Shown: one piece after another, positions 7,290-14,618 of the stretch
Position numbering within the stretch: position 1 is the first letter of the stretch
How the letters are laid out: every line of letters begins with the position of its first letter
Assembly (NCBI GenBank): GCA_039029455.1
Contig: JBCCGE010000067.1
Coordinates: 1 to 16,773 of the forward strand
Direction of reading: 5' to 3'
DNA length: 16,773 bases
DNA from: JBCCGE01 sp039029455
GTDB lineage: Bacteria; Pseudomonadota; Gammaproteobacteria; Arenicellales; Poriferihabitantaceae
Position numbers and translations under genes: made by a program
The notes under the pieces: generated by a model
Databases searched by the model: none
The model's input: only the letters and a program-made list of their open reading frames with translations
Told to the model about the DNA's origin: nothing

Positions 7290-7588
7290 GAATTTTACAG
7301 TGACCTACCCATATTGAGCTCTAACGGCACTCCATTCGTCGATCAGTGAGACCGGAATTCAGGGCGGCATGATTGAATCCTTTCAATCCGGCGGAGTCTA
7401 TCAATTTGGCGTTACAAGAACAATTTCCATGACATACTTTTCCAACCACGAAATCGTGAGACCGCGGGTCGGAATTCTGCTGAAGTAAGCAGACGGTAAG
7501 AAAGACTCGAAACGCATTGTGTTATGTTCCGACGTGATGACCAACAGTCGATGTAAAGCGCTGTCCTGACACCCGATTTGACCATCAA
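7290..7588. other. Divergent intergenic region between tRNA-Ser and the TPR/Sel1 gene
   Basis: This region of about 300 bases must hold the promoters for the leftward tRNA-Ser and the rightward TPR/Sel1 gene, but I could not place a convincing -35/-10 pair for either. It contains one clear inverted repeat, GATTGAA-TCCT-TTCAATC at 7371-7388. Open frames on the minus strand (7401-7639) run into the start of the TPR gene and show no family features, so I do not call them genes. Confidence 0.5.
7371..7388. repeat. 18-bp inverted repeat
   Basis: Seven perfect base pairs (GATTGAA / TTCAATC) flank a four-base centre. It lies about 80 bp upstream of the tRNA-Ser 5' end and about 200 bp before the TPR gene. 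It could be an operator half-site pair or chance. Confidence 0.4.
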
Positions 7589-9256
7589 ATGACCGCCACT
7601 CAAAACCAGCCAACATTCAGCGCCCAGGTGCTTGGGCATCCACTGTCGTGGCTGGTCATCACTCTGATTGGTCTGGCACTTGCTTATGCCTGGATATCCC
7701 AGTTGAATAAGGTTCCGGAGGTTGCTGCCGCACGTAAGCTGGTGCCGGAAGCAGTGACAACCAGCTCAAACGACCTGATTGTGGTCGAGAAGCAGGAGGC
7801 TATGGCAATCACGCAGCCGGACGATAGTCAGCGTGCGGCGGAGTATCTGGAATTCGAACGAATTCAGTCGGAGATTGCTCCCCTGCTTCAGGCCGCTGAA
7901 GAAAAAATCATTGGTGAGCGGTATGTACTGCCAGACGGCGACAATGCCTGGTACTACTACCAGCGCGCTCTGGAAATCGATCCCCGGAACAATGATGCCA
8001 GATCCGGTCAGACAGCAATCATCAATCGGTTGATCGATAATGCCGAGACTTCGATTGAGGCCGGCGAGTTCGCGGATGCCGAAAACTACCTTGTCCAGCT
8101 CGATCTAATCCAGCCCGATGACCCGTTACAAAATGAGTTGCGCGAGGATATAAAAACCCAGATCGCACTCGAGGCCAAGGCCCGACAGGCCCAGCAGCTG
8201 GCGGAAGACAAGAAAAATAAAATCGCCCAGGCGCTCCAGCAGGCCGATCAGGAAAAATCGAATAGTCCCATTAATTACAATAAGTTAAGAGATCTTTATA
8301 ATCTTGTAATTGAACTTGATCCTGAAAATAATTCAGCAAGATCCGGACTCACGAATGTCGCGGATTTGCAACTCGATGAGATCGAGAAGCTGTTAACTGA
8401 TGGTGAACTCGATGCCGCGTCGACACGTTTGGCGATAGTGAGTCGGCAATCGCCGGACAACAAGCGGATTGGGAGTCTGAAAATTGCACTGGATGCGAGC
8501 ATAGAAAAACGTGAGGCTGCCGAAATTGCCCGCCAGAATCAGGCAGCGGCCGAGGCTGCCAGGCAGGCAGCTGAACTGCAGAATGCAGCGGAGTTGAGCG
8601 ATGCACCGCCTGAAACCACGGAAGCGACAGTCACAAAAGAGGCAACCGAGAGCGCCGAAAGTCCTGCTGCGACAACCGTCGCGCAGAATAGCCCCGATTC
8701 CTCGGATACACCGTCCGACTCAGATACTGAAACCGTCACTGAAACACTGCAGGCTGTAAATCAGACTGAAAAGCTAAATCGCCTGCAGGACGGGATTCGA
8801 GCTTATTATGCTGGCGACTACAGCCGGTCTTTTGAGCTGTTGTACCCACTGGCGGAGGAAGGTGTCGCAAGAGCCCAGTTTCGGATCGGGATCATGTACC
8901 GCTACGGCCGTAGCGTGACCCAAAATAATTCCCTAAGTGAAAAATGGTTCACCAGCGCTCTCCCCGTAGTCCTTCGCGCCGCGCAACAGGGCGACGCCTG
9001 GGCACAGACAGATCTGGGAACGGCTTATGAAATGGGTATTTCACTGCAACAAAATTATGAACGTGCTGCCATGTGGTATCTGCGTGCTGCCCGTCAGGGT
9101 TATCCCGGCGCACAGACTAATCTCGGCGTCCTCTACGCGACCGGAGAAGGTGTCAGTTATGACCGTGCCAAAGCTGTGGAGTGGCTGAAGAAAGCCGCTT
9201 CACAGGGGGACATTGTCGCCGCGGAGAATCTGCGGATTATGGGTGCAGACAACTGA
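7589..9256 (+). CDS. Membrane-anchored TPR and Sel1-repeat protein
   Basis: The 555 residues are arranged as follows. A short cytoplasmic N-terminus is followed by one transmembrane helix (about 18-36). The next region has two copies of a TPR-like module of roughly 75 residues (about 117-190 and 230-303), linked by an Ala/Gln/Lys-rich coiled-coil stretch. A second Ala/Glu coil (303-335) and a Ser/Thr/Pro/Glu-rich, probably unstructured linker (336-395) lead to at least three Sel1-like repeats (about 400-550). These include A-Q-x-D-L-G-x-A-Y and A-Q-T-N-L-G-V-L-Y-A-T-G-E-G-V. Such repeats are protein-protein scaffolds, and the topology suggests a mostly periplasmic body. No enzymatic motif is visible, so the partner is unknown. 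No Shine-Dalgarno is obvious before the ATG. The gene converges on pdxH with a 14-bp gap. Confidence 0.88.
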   Translation: MTATQNQPTFSAQVLGHPLSWLVITLIGLALAYAWISQLNKVPEVAAARKLVPEAVTTSSNDLIVVEKQEAMAITQPDDSQRAAEYLEFERIQSEIAPLLQAAEEKIIGERYVLPDGDNAWYYYQRALEIDPRNNDARSGQTAIINRLIDNAETSIEAGEFADAENYLVQLDLIQPDDPLQNELREDIKTQIALEAKARQAQQLAEDKKNKIAQALQQADQEKSNSPINYNKLRDLYNLVIELDPENNSARSGLTNVADLQLDEIEKLLTDGELDAASTRLAIVSRQSPDNKRIGSLKIALDASIEKREAAEIARQNQAAAEAARQAAELQNAAELSDAPPETTEATVTKEATESAESPAATTVAQNSPDSSDTPSDSDTETVTETLQAVNQTEKLNRLQDGIRAYYAGDYSRSFELLYPLAEEGVARAQFRIGIMYRYGRSVTQNNSLSEKWFTSALPVVLRAAQQGDAWAQTDLGTAYEMGISLQQNYERAAMWYLRAARQGYPGAQTNLGVLYATGEGVSYDRAKAVEWLKKAASQGDIVAAENLRIMGADN

Positions 9257-9270
9257 TATCCGGAGTTTCT

Positions 9271-9915
9271 TCAGGGAGAGAGACGTTGTTTGATCCACTG
9301 TCCGCGGTCATGGAGATAAACGATTCTGTCGTGCAGGCGACTGTTTCTGCCTTGCCAGAATTCAAATCTGGACGGTTTGATGCGATACCCGCCCCAAAAG
9401 TCCGGCACAGGCACGTCGTTTTCAGAGAATTGCTCAGACAACGCCGTCCAGCGCTGTTCCAGCTCCTCTCGGGTACTCAGTATCTGACTCTGATAAGACG
9501 CCCAGGCACCGATCTGACTCGATCTGGGTCGGGTCAGGAAATACGCTTCTGTATCCACTCGGGCAATCTTTTCAACCGTGCCGTGCACGATCACCTGCCG
9601 GTGCAGTGCCAACCATGGATACAGCACGGACACAGCGGATTGCTCCCCCATCTGCTGCGCTTTAGTGCTGGTGTAATTGGTATAAAACACAATTCCGTTG
9701 GCATCGAGACCTTTCATCAGCACGGTTCGCTGCCACGGGTGATAGCTCGAATCAACGGTCGACAGACACATTGCATTGGGTTCCGGCATTCCCGAGTCGA
9801 CGGCCTGTTGAAACCAGCTAATAAGCTGTTCAATCGGATCATCGAGCATATCCTCCCGGCCAATCCCGACTTCCGAAAAATCGTCACGCAATGATTGAAT
9901 ATCTTTCTGATCCAC
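9271..9915 (-). CDS. pdxH: Pyridoxamine 5'-phosphate oxidase
   Basis: This 214-residue FMN enzyme oxidises pyridoxamine or pyridoxine 5'-phosphate to pyridoxal 5'-phosphate in vitamin B6 salvage and synthesis. Recognisable parts are Q-R-T-V-L-M-K-G (FMN and substrate phosphate contacts), F-Y-T-N-Y-x-S-x-K-A, the R-P-R-x-S-Q-I-G-A-W-A-S-x-Q-S loop, and the C-terminal W-G-G-Y-R-I-x-P with F-W-Q-G-R-x-x-R-L-H-D-R. It ends R-L-S-P, close to the R-L-A-P of many homologs. The start is GTG with CAGGT seven bases upstream. The next ATG (residue 23) would remove part of the N-terminal arm. The length is near the 218 of E. coli. The gene is monocistronic, divergent from the membrane hydrolase gene. Confidence 0.97.
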   Translation of the reverse strand: MDQKDIQSLRDDFSEVGIGREDMLDDPIEQLISWFQQAVDSGMPEPNAMCLSTVDSSYHPWQRTVLMKGLDANGIVFYTNYTSTKAQQMGEQSAVSVLYPWLALHRQVIVHGTVEKIARVDTEAYFLTRPRSSQIGAWASYQSQILSTREELEQRWTALSEQFSENDVPVPDFWGGYRIKPSRFEFWQGRNSRLHDRIVYLHDRGQWIKQRLSP

Positions 9916-9922
9916 AGTTACG

Positions 9923-9927
9923 ACCTG
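9923..9927 (-). promoter_or_regulatory. Shine-Dalgarno for the pdxH GTG start
   Basis: CAGGT on the minus strand lies seven bases before GTG at 9915-9913 and supports the GTG over the internal ATG. Confidence 0.6.
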
Positions 9928-10022
9928 CTTTTTACTCCGCTTTACTGCAGCCGATGGTAATGCTGGCTTCCGATTGCATCAACCCGTAGCACGTATCTCA
10001 GGTCTTAGAATGTATTTACTTC

Positions 10023-11027
10023 ATGGATAGCGTCAGCCAGGCCGCACTTGGCGCCTCTGTGGCCGTTGTGGTGACACAGGGTCAACACCCTGTGAGGGCA
10101 ATTCTCTACGGTGCTGCGCTTGGAACCCTGCCCGATCTGGATGTCATCGCGGGCTATGAAACAGATTTGCTGAGTACAGTGAAGCATCGCACATGGTCAC
10201 ACTCCTGGCTGGTGCAGACCGCGATTGCGCCGATTCTGGCAATTGTCGCCTCCCGATTCGATCGGCTATTCAGCCTCACTCAGTGGTTCTTGATGGTGCT
10301 GCTCTGCTTCCTCACCCACAGTGGACTGGACGCTATCACGATCTATGGCACTGACTTATTCTGGCCGCTTTCGGATCGGACAGTTATGGGTGGCAGCACC
10401 TTTATTATCGACCCACTTCTGACGCTTCCCATGGCAGTTGCTCTGATCTGGGTATGGCGTCATCAATCCAGCCGGCGCTGCATGTCGGTCGCCGCTCTGG
10501 GTCTGACTCTATCAATGATGTATCTGGTCTGGGGAGGCTGGCAAAAAGCTCGCCTCGAATCTATTGCTGAGCAGCAGTTGCGCCAGCATTCAGAGCCCTA
10601 TCAGCGTCTTGTGGCGACGCCGACTCCGTTTAACTCAATTCTATGGCGCATACTGGTGATCGCAGACGACGCCTATTACGAGGGTTTCTACAGTCTGTTC
10701 GACCGAACGCAGGCAATTCGCTTCCGCCGATTTTCCAGAAACATCCATCTTGTTGATGAACTACCTGAAACTGAACAATGGCAGATGGCCAACGTTTTTC
10801 AGCACGGTTTTAACGGGCTTGAGATTTATCAGGAACAGATCATTGTCAACGATCTTCGAATGGGGATTGAACCGTTTTATTTTTTCCGTTTCAGGCTGGC
10901 AGAAAATACCGACAACGAATTTCATTCGGTGCCCGCGGATCTGGTGCAGAAGCGGTTTCCGGATGTGACCTTCTTTTTGTGGTTGGCACGTCGTATTGTG
11001 AACGAAGAGATAAAACCTATTAATTAA
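10023..11027 (+). CDS. YdjM-family membrane-bound metal-dependent hydrolase
   Basis: This is a 334-residue inner-membrane protein. The polar motifs of the family are present in order: L-P-D-L-D (36-40), H-R-T-W-S-H-S (55-61), T-H-S-G-L-D (98-103) and I-D-P-L-L-T-L-P (129-136). They are embedded between hydrophobic helices (about 24-36, 63-77, 85-98, 132-146, 153-170). The His and Asp residues are the presumed metal ligands. After about residue 172 comes a soluble domain of about 160 residues with many aromatic residues. The physiological substrate of the family is not established. The gene stands alone, divergent from pdxH, and ends shortly before the AT-rich palindrome that precedes the XpaC/TelA genes. 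No clear Shine-Dalgarno precedes the ATG. Confidence 0.87.
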   Translation: MDSVSQAALGASVAVVVTQGQHPVRAILYGAALGTLPDLDVIAGYETDLLSTVKHRTWSHSWLVQTAIAPILAIVASRFDRLFSLTQWFLMVLLCFLTHSGLDAITIYGTDLFWPLSDRTVMGGSTFIIDPLLTLPMAVALIWVWRHQSSRRCMSVAALGLTLSMMYLVWGGWQKARLESIAEQQLRQHSEPYQRLVATPTPFNSILWRILVIADDAYYEGFYSLFDRTQAIRFRRFSRNIHLVDELPETEQWQMANVFQHGFNGLEIYQEQIIVNDLRMGIEPFYFFRFRLAENTDNEFHSVPADLVQKRFPDVTFFLWLARRIVNEEIKPIN

Positions 11028-11081
11028 TTGATTCAATAGTTTATATTATATATATAAAGTCAATTATTGAGTCTTAATCAA
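11028..11081. repeat. AT-rich nested palindrome
   Basis: Three nested pairings share one centre: TTGATT (11028-11033) with AATCAA (11076-11081), CAATA (11034-11038) with TATTG (11065-11069), and TTTATAT (11040-11046) with ATATAAA (11052-11058). It begins at the end of the hydrolase gene and lies just upstream of the promoter of the next genes. It may end the hydrolase transcript, melt easily, or bind a regulator. Confidence 0.6.
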
Positions 11082-11090
11082 TATTCGATT

Positions 11091-11099
11091 TGCTATAAT
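11091..11099 (+). promoter_or_regulatory. Extended -10 promoter for the lipoprotein-XpaC-TelA genes
   Basis: TGCTATAAT combines a perfect TATAAT (11094-11099) with the upstream TG of extended -10 promoters. This explains the absence of a good TTGACA at the -35 distance. Transcription would start near 11106, leaving a leader of about 70 nt before the lipoprotein ATG. Confidence 0.7.
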
Positions 11100-11178
11100 T
11101 CCGATTCGTTCAGGTTATTTTTAAACCTTAGCCTGTACGATAGCAAGTTAATACTGTCCGGCATAACTGCAACGTGTC

Positions 11179-11322
11179 ATGAACAATAAATCATCGCCAA
11201 GCCGTTCTGAACCACAGGCACTTTTGTCGAGGTCCTGGAAACGTTTTATCGGTGTTGCCATGCTGATACTGACTATCGGTCTTTCCAGTTGTCAGGCTGC
11301 GCTCACAGGGATGGGGTGGTAG
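11179..11322 (+). CDS. Very small lipoprotein (47 residues)
   Basis: The frame runs from ATG at 11179 to TAG at 11320-11322. The N-terminal region (1-22) is polar and ends in W-K-R. A hydrophobic core follows (F-I-G-V-A-M-L-I-L-T-I-G), then the lipobox L-S-S-C with C38 as the lipidated residue. Cleavage would leave a mature lipopeptide of only ten residues, C-Q-A-A-L-T-G-M-G-W. The stop codon abuts the ATG of the XpaC-family gene with no spacer and in the same frame, so translation is probably coupled. It follows the extended -10 promoter and is the first gene of the operon. No strong Shine-Dalgarno is seen. The coding call rests on the signal-peptide logic and position, and I know no family for it. 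Confidence 0.7.
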   Translation: MNNKSSPSRSEPQALLSRSWKRFIGVAMLILTIGLSSCQAALTGMGW

Positions 11323-12162
11323 ATGCCTGTTCCGTATCGTCAGCAACAGGCTTCAAATCCACCCGTGCTGGGGCCGATCCTGCTCTACCTGTTGCCTGTA
11401 CCATTGCTCCTGGTGATCGTAATGGCATTTGCTCAGGGACACTTTTTTCGGGCACTGTTTGGGCTTTTGGCTCTGGGATTGTTTTGGCTTGCCGCGTGGT
11501 TTGTGAAACGGGCTGCTTTTTACGAATGGAAGTCGCGTCAGCGAAAATGGCAGCGCGCAACCCGGATTCCCTGGAGGTTTTCGGCGGCTGTTTTTACCGC
11601 CGGGGGGGCTTTTGTCGTGACCACGCTGCTGGTCCACCATAATATTTTTATTGGCGCGCTGGCAGCCGTAATTGGATTTTGCGGAATACTATTGACGTAT
11701 GGCGTGGATCCGCAACACGACAAGACTCTCGACACGTCTCGCTTTGGCGTGACTACCGAGGAAATATCAGATTTACTCGACGAAGCTGAGGCCAATCTGG
11801 ATGACATCTCAAACGCAGCGGCCCAGCTCGACAACACCGAGTTAAAAGTTAGATTGAACCGAATCGCCGATAAGACTCGCGGCATTTTGAAGCTGATAGA
11901 GGAAGATCCGAAAGATCTGCGGCGGGCAAGGAAATTTCTCAAAGTCTATCTTCAGGGTGCCCGACAGGTCGCAAGTCAGTACGTCAAAACCAGCCATACC
12001 CAGCAACACGACGAGCTTGAGCAGAATTTTCGTAATGTACTCGGCACAATCGAAGATGTCATTGAGGAGCAACGTACGAAACTTCTTGAAAACGACGTGC
12101 TGGATCTGGACGTCAAAATCGAGGTTCTTGAGGCGCAGTTAAAGCACGAGGGCGTCATATAA
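11323..12162 (+). CDS. XpaC-family membrane protein
   Basis: The 279 residues start with four predicted transmembrane helices in two hairpins (about 16-37, 43-62, 86-104, 108-127), with a basic loop K-S-R-Q-R-K-W-Q-R between them. A helical cytoplasmic domain (150-279) fits the family named for 5-bromo-4-chloroindolyl phosphate hydrolysis. That name reflects an old phenotype, and no catalytic hydrolase motif is seen here. In Bacillus xpaC is paired with the telA homolog yaaN, and the same order occurs here with telA 163 bp downstream. It may anchor or recruit the TelA-type protein at the membrane. The start is fixed by the preceding stop codon (TAG-ATG). The family call is from order, topology and helical pattern. 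Confidence 0.8.
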   Translation: MPVPYRQQQASNPPVLGPILLYLLPVPLLLVIVMAFAQGHFFRALFGLLALGLFWLAAWFVKRAAFYEWKSRQRKWQRATRIPWRFSAAVFTAGGAFVVTTLLVHHNIFIGALAAVIGFCGILLTYGVDPQHDKTLDTSRFGVTTEEISDLLDEAEANLDDISNAAAQLDNTELKVRLNRIADKTRGILKLIEEDPKDLRRARKFLKVYLQGARQVASQYVKTSHTQQHDELEQNFRNVLGTIEDVIEEQRTKLLENDVLDLDVKIEVLEAQLKHEGVI

Positions 12163-12259
12163 ACTTACTATTCAGCAATGAGTCATTAACCTCTGACTAC
12201 ACTCGATACTAAACTCACTGTTTGTGCACATTTGAAAAAAATTAAACGGGATAATTCAA
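12163..12259 (+). other. Intergenic spacer between xpaC and telA
   Basis: This 97-base AT-rich spacer is wider than the others in the operon. It holds the 8-bp palindrome TGTGCACA and an A-run, and ends with ACGGGA nine bases before an ATG at 12260. No convincing promoter is visible. Confidence 0.4.
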
Positions 12260-12325
12260 ATGTCTTAAAACAACTACGAATCAGGCAACGTCGCGCCAAC
12301 CGGCAATGAAGACGAAGTCATCAAA
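12260..12325 (+). other. Probable former N-terminal 22 codons of telA with in-frame TAA
   Basis: The codons read ATG, TCT, TAA, then an open stretch N-N-Y-E-S-G-N-V-A-P-T-G-N-E-D-E-V-I-K joining the GTG of the called telA in the same frame. Changing TAA to GAA would give an ordinary M-S-E-N-N start. The ATG has ACGGGA nine bases upstream. The stretch is hydrophilic and plausible as coding. Confidence 0.6.
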
Positions 12326-13432
12326 GTGACGGAGAAACTTCTTCCCGTCGTGGCCGAAGACATTAAACAGGCCAACATGCTAACTGATGATGATCAGGCA
12401 AAAATCGGTCAACTGGTCACAGAAATTGACATGGGAGACAGCAATTCAATCATATTTTTTGGAACCAAAGCGCAACAGCAGTTGACGACTATCTCAGATA
12501 ATATGCTTGAAGGCGTCCGCAACAAAGACGTCGGACCCGCTGCGGATTCATTGAACGATATGGTCGCGACCCTGCGGGGTTTCGGCGCAGATAATCTGGC
12601 GGTCAATCCAGGCTTCTTCGCCCGTTTGTTCGGTCGAGCAAAACCTGTCGTCAAGTTTTTGCAGGAATATGAAGAGATCAGAGGTCAGATAGACACCGTC
12701 ACGGATCGACTCGAAAACCACAAAACCGAATTGTTAACGGACATAGCGTCGCTGGATCGACTCTACGATGCCAGTCTCGAATATTTTGACGATCTGGAAA
12801 ATTATATCCACGCCGGCGAACAGAAACTGAACGAGCTGGACGAGACTGTCATTCCTCAGATGCAGTCTGTCGCTGAAGAGTCAGAAGACGTGCTGAAAGC
12901 ACAGGAACTGCGCGATATGCGAACCGCACGCGATGATCTGGAACGACGCGTCCACGACCTGCGATTGACGAGAACGGTGACCATGCAGGCCCTGCCGAGC
13001 ATTCGACTGGTGCAGGAGAATGACAAGGGTCTGATTCGAAAAATTCAGTCTACCGTCGCGAATACTGTTCCACTATGGCGTCAACAGCTGGCACAGGCGG
13101 TGACCATCTACCGATCACAACAGGCGGCAGGAACCGTTAAAGCGGCAACTGATCTGACCAACGAGCTGCTCGAGAAAAATGCGGAAAATCTTCAGCAGGC
13201 GAATCGTGAAGTCCGAGAGCAGATTGAGAGAGGTGTATTCGACCTTGAGGTTGTAAAGACCGCGAATGTGAAGTTGATCGACACCATTGAAGAAAGTCTG
13301 CGAATCGCGGATGAAGGAAAACGAGCGCGAGCTGACGCTGTTATTCAACTCGAGGAATGCGAGCGAGAGCTTCGCGCCGCGCTGACGGCGGCCCATGCTC
13401 GGGTCGAACAGCCGGCCGAATCAGCGGCATAG
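12326..13432 (+). CDS. TelA-family protein (toxic anion resistance family)
   Basis: This protein has 368 residues from the GTG at 12326. It is nearly all helical with long coiled coils, as expected of the TelA/KlaA/YaaN family. The segment F-F-A-R-L-F-G-R-A-K-P-V and the central R-x-x-R-D-D-L-E-R-R-V-H-D-L stretch fit, as does the later P-S-I-R-L-V-Q-E-N-D-K-G-L. The family is linked to tellurite or cell-envelope stress in some hosts; a biochemical role is not settled. The frame continues upstream past the GTG to an ATG at 12260 with a plausible ribosome site, but codon 3 of that longer version is TAA (12266-12268). The GTG itself has only a weak ribosome site. Either translation starts at GTG or the gene carries an early nonsense change. 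It ends 16 bp before the SPFH gene. Confidence 0.85.
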   Translation: MTEKLLPVVAEDIKQANMLTDDDQAKIGQLVTEIDMGDSNSIIFFGTKAQQQLTTISDNMLEGVRNKDVGPAADSLNDMVATLRGFGADNLAVNPGFFARLFGRAKPVVKFLQEYEEIRGQIDTVTDRLENHKTELLTDIASLDRLYDASLEYFDDLENYIHAGEQKLNELDETVIPQMQSVAEESEDVLKAQELRDMRTARDDLERRVHDLRLTRTVTMQALPSIRLVQENDKGLIRKIQSTVANTVPLWRQQLAQAVTIYRSQQAAGTVKAATDLTNELLEKNAENLQQANREVREQIERGVFDLEVVKTANVKLIDTIEESLRIADEGKRARADAVIQLEECERELRAALTAAHARVEQPAESAA

Positions 13433-13434
13433 TC

Positions 13435-13441
13435 AGGGGAG
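13435..13441 (+). promoter_or_regulatory. Shine-Dalgarno AGGGGAG of the SPFH gene
   Basis: AGGGGAG lies seven bases before the ATG at 13449. It fixes that start over an upstream TTG-type extension reaching 13395 inside telA. Confidence 0.75.
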
Positions 13442-13448
13442 AATTTTC

Positions 13449-14561
13449 ATGGGACTTTGGGACATTATTCTCGGCCAGTTTATCGATGTAATCGAATGGA
13501 CGGGCGGCGAAGAGGACGTCATGGTGAAGCGTTTTGATCGTCAGGGCAACGAGATCAAGTACGGCGCAATGCTGACAGTACGAGAATCACAGACTGCAGT
13601 CTTCGTTAACGAAGGCCAGATTGCCGATGTGTTTCCTCCCGGTTTGTACAAGCTTGAGACCGCAAACCTGCCGATCCTGACGACTCTGCAATCATGGCCC
13701 CATGGATTCGAGAGCCCGTTCAAGGCTGAAGTGTATTTTCTCTCGTCGCGCCAGTTCATCGATCTGAAATGGGGTACTAAGAACCCGATCATGATGCGTG
13801 ATAAAGAGTTCGGTGCAGTCCGGCTGCGCGGGTTCGGTACGTACACTATCCGAATCACCGATTCTGCGAAATTTCTTCGCGAGGTCGCTGGAACCGATCA
13901 CTATTTCACAACGGACGAGATTACAGACCAGCTGCGAAATCTGATCGTTTCAAGATTCGCAGAAATCGTCGCTGAGTCCGGTATTCCGATTCTCGATCTG
14001 GCGGCCAATTACGATGATCTGGGTGATTTCCTGACAACGCGAATCAATCCGGAGTTCAACGGTTACGGCCTGGAACTGACCAAACTTCTGGTGGAAAACA
14101 TTTCCCTTCCTGACGAAGTTGAGAAGGCACTGGACAAACGCACTTCCATGGGAATGATCGGCAACCTAAACGACTACACCTCGTTCCAGACTGCGGAGGC
14201 ACTGACTCAGGCGGCCAGCAACCCCGGTGGCGATTCTGCCGGTGCTATCGCTATGGGAATGGGTTTTGCGATGGCAAACAAACTTGGACAGGCGCTGGAT
14301 AATCCGCCGCCGTCGCCGCAGCACGGCCCACCTCCAGTGCCTGAAAGGCCCGACTACTTTATTGTCGTTGATGGCAAACGTGCGGGACCGTATGAAATCA
14401 GCGAGCTGGTGCAACAGGCGGAAAACGGGTCTTTGACTCGCTCGACTCTGGTCTGGCGCGGGGGCATGCGCAAATGGCGACCCGCGAGCGAACTCGATGA
14501 AATAGACTCAGTACTTGCGCATATTCCACCTGCGGTTCCGCCGGAAGCCAAAAATCGCTGA
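13449..14561 (+). CDS. SPFH-domain protein with C-terminal GYF_2 domain (YdjI-like)
   Basis: Residues 1-20 form an amphipathic start M-G-L-W-D-I-I-L-G-Q. An SPFH/band-7 type domain covers about 21-220, with G-x-L-T-V-R-E-S-Q-T-A-V-F-V-N-E-G-like text and P-P-G-x-Y-K-L. This is followed by helices (221-250), a Gly/Ala/Met-rich segment (255-282) and a proline-rich linker (286-300). The C-terminal GYF_2-type domain (303-350) shows Y-F-x-V-V-D-G-K-x-x-G-P-Y-E and W-R-G-G-M-x-K-W. The first part resembles Bacillus YdjI, sometimes labelled virion core protein, though nothing here is viral. SPFH proteins assemble at membranes and often work with PspA or coiled-coil partners; GYF domains bind proline-rich peptides. 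Length is 370. A zinc-ribbon protein is next. Confidence 0.88.
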   Translation: MGLWDIILGQFIDVIEWTGGEEDVMVKRFDRQGNEIKYGAMLTVRESQTAVFVNEGQIADVFPPGLYKLETANLPILTTLQSWPHGFESPFKAEVYFLSSRQFIDLKWGTKNPIMMRDKEFGAVRLRGFGTYTIRITDSAKFLREVAGTDHYFTTDEITDQLRNLIVSRFAEIVAESGIPILDLAANYDDLGDFLTTRINPEFNGYGLELTKLLVENISLPDEVEKALDKRTSMGMIGNLNDYTSFQTAEALTQAASNPGGDSAGAIAMGMGFAMANKLGQALDNPPPSPQHGPPPVPERPDYFIVVDGKRAGPYEISELVQQAENGSLTRSTLVWRGGMRKWRPASELDEIDSVLAHIPPAVPPEAKNR

Positions 14562-14618
14562 TCAAACGTATCGCGGCTACGCAGCGCCTTCTGCCGAATT
14601 CCAAGCAGTTTTGATGTA

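Noticed and set aside
7401..7639. Two minus-strand frames in the region before the TPR gene
   Set aside because: They overlap each other and the TPR start, with no ribosome site or recognisable sequence.
9181..9894. Plus-strand open frame of 237 codons
   Set aside because: It overlaps the end of the TPR gene and is antisense to pdxH; no protein features.
13395..13448. Extension of the SPFH gene into telA
   Set aside because: AGGGGAG stands before the ATG at 13449, and the added residues have no family match.
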